Source of the DNA: Chrysogorgia sp. JL179-B06
Taxonomy: Eukaryota; Cnidaria; Anthozoa; Scleralcyonacea; Chrysogorgiidae
Assembly (NCBI GenBank): GCA_035772405.1
Contig: JAYKKM010000437.1
Coordinates: 10,573,501 to 10,637,500 of the forward strand
DNA length: 64,000 nt
Direction: 5' to 3'
Shown here: positions 26,167 through 32,200 of the stretch, in pieces
Layout of the letters: every line of letters starts with the position of its first letter
Numbering within the stretch: position 1 is the stretch's first letter
Program-made: the position numbers and the translations under genes
Notes under the pieces: generated by a model
Told to the model about the DNA's origin: nothing
The model's database searches: none
Seen by the model: only the letters and a program-made list of their open reading frames with translations

Positions 26167-26207
<41 letters not shown>

Positions 26208-29200
26208 GTGTACAGTAAACCAAATATGTGTACAGTAAACTCATATGTACAGTAAACTCCGTTGGCGTTTATCTATATATAAGCTCTCGGCGACTTCGGT
26301 CGTCCGACACCTGGATGACAAGATTATAAACTATGTCAAGCATTGGCTACATTTCCATCAAGGGGCAAACCTTACACATTTAAAACTTGCTATCAGCAAA
26401 TTTGGTTTTGGTCTTCAGCTGGTTTCCGACGTTTTTAAATTCTGCAAGCTTTCCATCAGACAAATCCTTTCAAAATCCATCAACAACGAAATTAAAACCC
26501 TCTTCAACCTCACAAAATTGAATTATGTGCGAACAGACGCTATAATTACTAGCAACAATGGCAATCCTAAAGCAATTCTTACACGACAAATCGAAAACAA
26601 CGTAGTGGAACATCTCTCAACCCTAAAGGAACAAAACACGATTATGAAGCACGTCAAACAAGTATCTACACCCAAATTGATAACGATGTGGCATAACATC
26701 TGTAGCCAAATGCCGATGAATATATTCATTTTTGTAAGACGAGCTTTGATATTTAGTCTGCCAAATAATTCAAACCTTTGTCGATGGAGGAAAATAGAGT
26801 CTGCATCCTGTATTTTGTGCACTTCCAACAAACAAACACCACTCCATATGCTATCTAACTGTCTTGTATCCGTAGCTGAAGGCCGATATACCTGGCGACA
26901 TGACTCTATACTTTATACATTGCTTCAATATTTATGTCAACTAAAGAATTATGGATTCAATATTTATGGTGATCTTGAGGGTTATTGCAAGACTAGTGAT
27001 CTTTTTCACTCCTTCCGTCCCGACATCGTGTTGGTAAAAGATGACACCATCTACATTTTAGAATTGACGTGCTGCTTTGAAACCAATACCGAAAAGAGTA
27101 GAAACTTTAAAATGAATAAGTACATAGATATTAGGAATGATTGCACGAGAAGATTTAGACATTGTAAAAAGATTTTTATTGAAATAACATCACTTGGTCT
27201 AGTCACAACTCATATCGAAAACTTGAACAGTATTTTGAAAGAAACTGATATTAACTATAAGAGGATGATCGCGAAGTGCATGGAAGTGGCTATGAGAGCT
27301 TCATTTTATATTTATATACGCCGTAATAAACACTGGACATATACGCCTTTGTTAAATTTTTATTAGCAAAGTTTTATTGTTTTATTTAGTTAGTAAAATT
27401 TTATTGTATATATAGTATAACTTCTTAAATATGTTGCCTGTTTATCTCTGTGGATTGCCCTACGTGTACGTATGGAGAGAAACACAGAGTTGATTTCTTC
27501 TTAAGATTATTTTGTAATATTGCTTCAATCGATTTTTCTGAAATAAAGTATCAAGAATAATAATAATAATAATAATAAATAATAATGGTATTATTATTAT
27601 TAATCTTGAAATTTTCAGTGAACGCTGCTGCCGAAAAATGCTAGTGATTTTTTCGTTTCATGGACACTTAAAGAGAGATTGTTTTTGAAATGTTTAGATT
27701 CTCTCGTTGGCGTTCATTGCACTCATGGCCTGAACCGTGCAGGGTATATTGTATGCAGGTTAGTAGAGTATAGTAGTTTCCTCTTATGATTGTCTTCTTG
27801 ATGTATGTGATTCACTTCCAAGTGTGCGAATGACGTTTTGCAATATTTACCAGCAAATCATAAACAAGAATTGTAGGGGTGCATCGGATTTACTCACTAT
27901 CCGGTATTCTGCCAGATAATTTGTTTTTGACAGTTTTCCAAGGTATATTAAATTTGTGTTAGTTTAAACATAATAAAAATAGACATTCATACAACAAAAC
28001 AGCAATATTGATCTTGTTTACTGTTGCAGTATTGTTGGTTATGGTTAACTATCATCTTAAACAGACAAAAGTTATCAACTTGCAAAAAACTAAGTTCTGC
28101 AAGTAACAATTACTACCATTTGCAAGCATGATCCCCCCCCCCCCCCCCCCCCCCCCCCCCCGTGAACGTTTTAACGGATATGTTTACGTTTCAAACGCGC
28201 GAGTTTGTAACCAACTTTCTTTTCAGTACCAACGTTCATTACAATAGGCAAAGGCAGGACTCATAGACCAAGTTGACTTAGACCAAGTTGGATTAATCAT
28301 TTCATTTTCAATTTATATTTGCGAACTACTGTACAGTACTATTTGAGATTGCAGTTATAACATTGTTATTGGTATAACTGCAGGCTAAAACCCTGGGTTA
28401 GTGATTTAGTCAATGCATCGAATCAAATTTCGGTCACAATGCAGGTTATCGCTCAGAAACTAGTCAAAATAAGGTTCAACTATTCTACCTGAAAAAAGGA
28501 CTGCGCCTTGCATTCTGAAAAATATTGCATACACCAGGATGACAATCGTAAAGCCCAGTGTACACTAGAGAATGTTTCTGAAATATAGTTTCTGGAACAA
28601 ATGTGTCCAGTGTGTATTGAAAAGTTACTTTGTTTCGTAAGCAGTGTTTCCCTGATTTGGAAACTTGTTTCAGTGTAAGCCGAGCTTAACGAAAAAAGTG
28701 TACTAGATTGATCTTTAGTGAGCGTTAATAAAGCAGTCCTATACTTAGAGCTCTATTTTAATTATGTAAAGGGAGATTGTAGGAAGGATTTTGAAAGCGG
28801 GCGTCCAATTTTTTATATGTATAGAGAAGAATGAGTGGTTTGCGCACGACTCCGGCAAGTTTGAGTCTTCATTGGACTTATTGATTTATTGATACGCATT
28901 TGTTAAGCTACTGTAAACTGTCAAATGTACGATAAGCTATTTCTTGTCATATATTTACATTTTAAGGGAAATCATGTGAACAATTTGGTTTTCCCTCAAA
29001 TATTTGGGCGTGCAAAGCCGTCCACCTTTTCATTGTTGGGCGAACTACTGTAGGACGCCCTTATTGCTATAAGCCTGCAGAGGAACTTGAGAAACATTTC
29101 GTAGTCTAATCGAAATAATCAAATTTGACAGGAAATCATTTTAGTATGGTTGTTAATTGTGTGCATGTAAATCCTTTTATTATATACTGTAACAATGGCG

Positions 29201-32200
29201 ACATTTTTCCTAATACGGTTAAGAGAACTGTTCAAATCCAGGAACAGAATACACACTAAATTCCGTATTGTACACTTCTATATACCTGTTTAACCGGTTT
29301 AGAATATGTAAAATCTGCCTTGTATGGAAAATCCAAAGTAAAATGTCGGATGCGAACTGTCTATTTCATTTGAACAGTCATGTAATAAATATCCGATTGA
29401 ACGGTTTTACCGATAATACGAGTCGGGCATTTTACTCGTTTTATTCATTTTACTCGCCCTTTCAGGGCTCGGAAAAATACATCTGAAACTCGTAAAATAC
29501 CCGACCGTATTATCGGTAAAACCATCAATAAGATGTATGGATAGTTATGGATAGGGTACTAATGTTAATATGGAGTGTTTCTAGTGAAAATAAAATAAAG
29601 ATATGTCGACACTGACATCGCACTACGCGTACATGTACGTCAATGTGTGGTCACTAGAGGAATCTCAAATGGTTTTCCGTGTAGAATATTGTAATCCAAT
29701 CGGGTTTCGAAAAGTGTAAAAAAAGTCGAATTTGTTTAAAGTGCCTATATCAGGTTTAGAGATTTTACATATCCGTAATATTTGGGTCTTCCTGAGCAAA
29801 ATCATAATACATATTTTCAGCAGAAATTTTCATCTTCATGGATTTTTTCGCTGTCAAAGTTACCGAATGTGATGTCACAAGAGGTATTCGAAACCAGTTT
29901 TCTTTTGTTACTTGCCAGAAAAACGCCTCTTGTGACATCACACCCGATAACTTTATCAGCAAAAAAGTCCACGATGATTAAACTTTCGGCTGACAAGATA
30001 TATTATGATTTTGCTAAATATTACGAATATTAAAATACTACGAATGCGTAAAATCCCGAAACGTGAATTAGGCAGTTATTTTTTATTTAAAGTGCCTATG
30101 AAATACGCCATATCCTGCACAATGAAATAATATGGTATTTGCTCGTTAGAATGAAGATATATTGCTAAATGCACGAAAATCAACTTTATTCTCATAATTT
30201 GAATAAGTTGTATCACGTACACGATTTATTGCCAGTTGTTCGCGCAGCCGTGGGGTGGAGCATAGAGATCATAAATAAAACTAGAGGGGGCATCCAATCT
30301 TCATTTCAGTCAACCCCGGGTAACCAATTGAACGCCGCCATTTTGGATAAATTGGAGGGCAATTTTTTATTTATATTTCATATTAAAGCAATCTTTTACT
30401 TAGCGGAAAATGGTCCCAAGTAACAATAGAACAATTATAGTCTTAATAGACAAATAGTGAAAAAGAAACGCAAAAATTGTAGAATTTATGATTCCTTGGT
30501 TTGGATCGCGAGGTTCTCGAATTGCAGAAAAAGCATGGAGCCAAGAAGTTTGCCCTTTAATTTGCCCCAGTTGCCCTCCAATTTTCTTCGCTCTACCATC
30601 GGACGGTTACGGTTTTCGATTCCCGCAATACACGATGATGTTGCTGCTATTATACCATTGTGTTAAAATGAATAATATACCTGTACAGCATCGTATTGTA
30701 TCGTATTGTATTGTATTGTATTGTATTGGGGACTCAGAAACGGACAGCAGAAATGTTTGTTTACGTTGCTTTTCTATAGGTACCTGATTGATTGTAAGGG
30801 GTACGCTCCTGACGAGGCCATCGAAGGTGAGCTATTTTTAATATAAATTGCAACTCGTGGTACGCCTTCTTATGACGATGGACCAAAATTCTTTCTCTTA
30901 TGACACACCTACACTCAAATTCGTTATGAGTCTTTCAGAAAACCCTACAGAGGCTTTTCTATCCATCCACAATCCAAATACTCCGAACCTCATTTTATTT
31001 ATTTGAACCTCGTTTCTTCGTCTTCCACGTTTTGCACCAGTCAAGGCTGGCACAATTCGAAACGAAACTCAACAAAACGTCGAGTTTTATCAAAAGTACA
31101 GAAATAATTACTTTCTAAGGTATGTATTGTCTTATTAATTTATCTCAAGGATTGACAAGATACATGTACTTAGCTCTGAGTTTACTGGGGAATTTATTGT
31201 TAATGCCTAAGAATTTAAAGGCATAAAAAGTCTACGACAAAACTCATTTTTAATAGCAGCTTGTTTGCTCTTATATATGCTTGTTTGCTCATATATATGC
31301 TCATATATTTGCTGATATATGTTATTTATCGGATAGAAAAATATTTTCTCAAGGTTTCACTTGTGCAACCGAGGGCAAATATTTTTCTATACGGACCGAC
31401 CAAAAAGGTAAACAACATATTTATTTTTTGAAAGATTTGAGTTACATTAGTTCGGTAAAACTGCATTATTTGGATAAGGAAAGAAAAACAAACCAAAATA
31501 CTTATAATACTTTATATTATTATACAGTCATTTCAGCTTAGTTGAATCAAATTCTGTGTTAGTTTTCCATTTTCCATTTAATAATAAAGCAAAATCACTA
31601 TAAAAAATTAAATGTTAGCATTTAGGATTCCGTAACCGTGGTCAGATATCGCAAAAAACCGCCCGCTCAGGCAGCCAATCAAATTACAGAAATAAAATAT
31701 ACTATAAAGGAGTTCAAACAAATATCGGTTACTGAAGGAAATTGCAACGTATGGTTTTATACTTCACGAGTTGTTTGTGTGGTTTAACAAACGAACAACG
31801 AACGCCGAGAGAGTGAGTGAAAGACACAAAGAGTTGATATAAAACCGTATAAAACACTCTCCCACTCACAATAATTGTTTGACGATTTTTTAAATCCCGC
31901 ATTCCTATCAATTTAGTTATGGTGGCTAGTTCAAGTTTGAAATTTGAGGATTTTGACGCCATATTTGTATTGAAAATATGACGTCATCGAGTGCTTCTTT
32001 ATCGGTAGTGGAGTTGTTTTGATGGCGATCATATAATGATAGCTGTAGTAGCTGTTGTGAGTGCTCTTTGAATAAAAATTAGTCGAAATAAACTATTTAG
32101 ATCATCATGCCGGAAAGTAGAGGACTTTCTCAGGCATAATACGAGATAGTAGCACTCAGCGATGTCATATTTGAGAAACAAATATTGCGTCGAAATTGAA

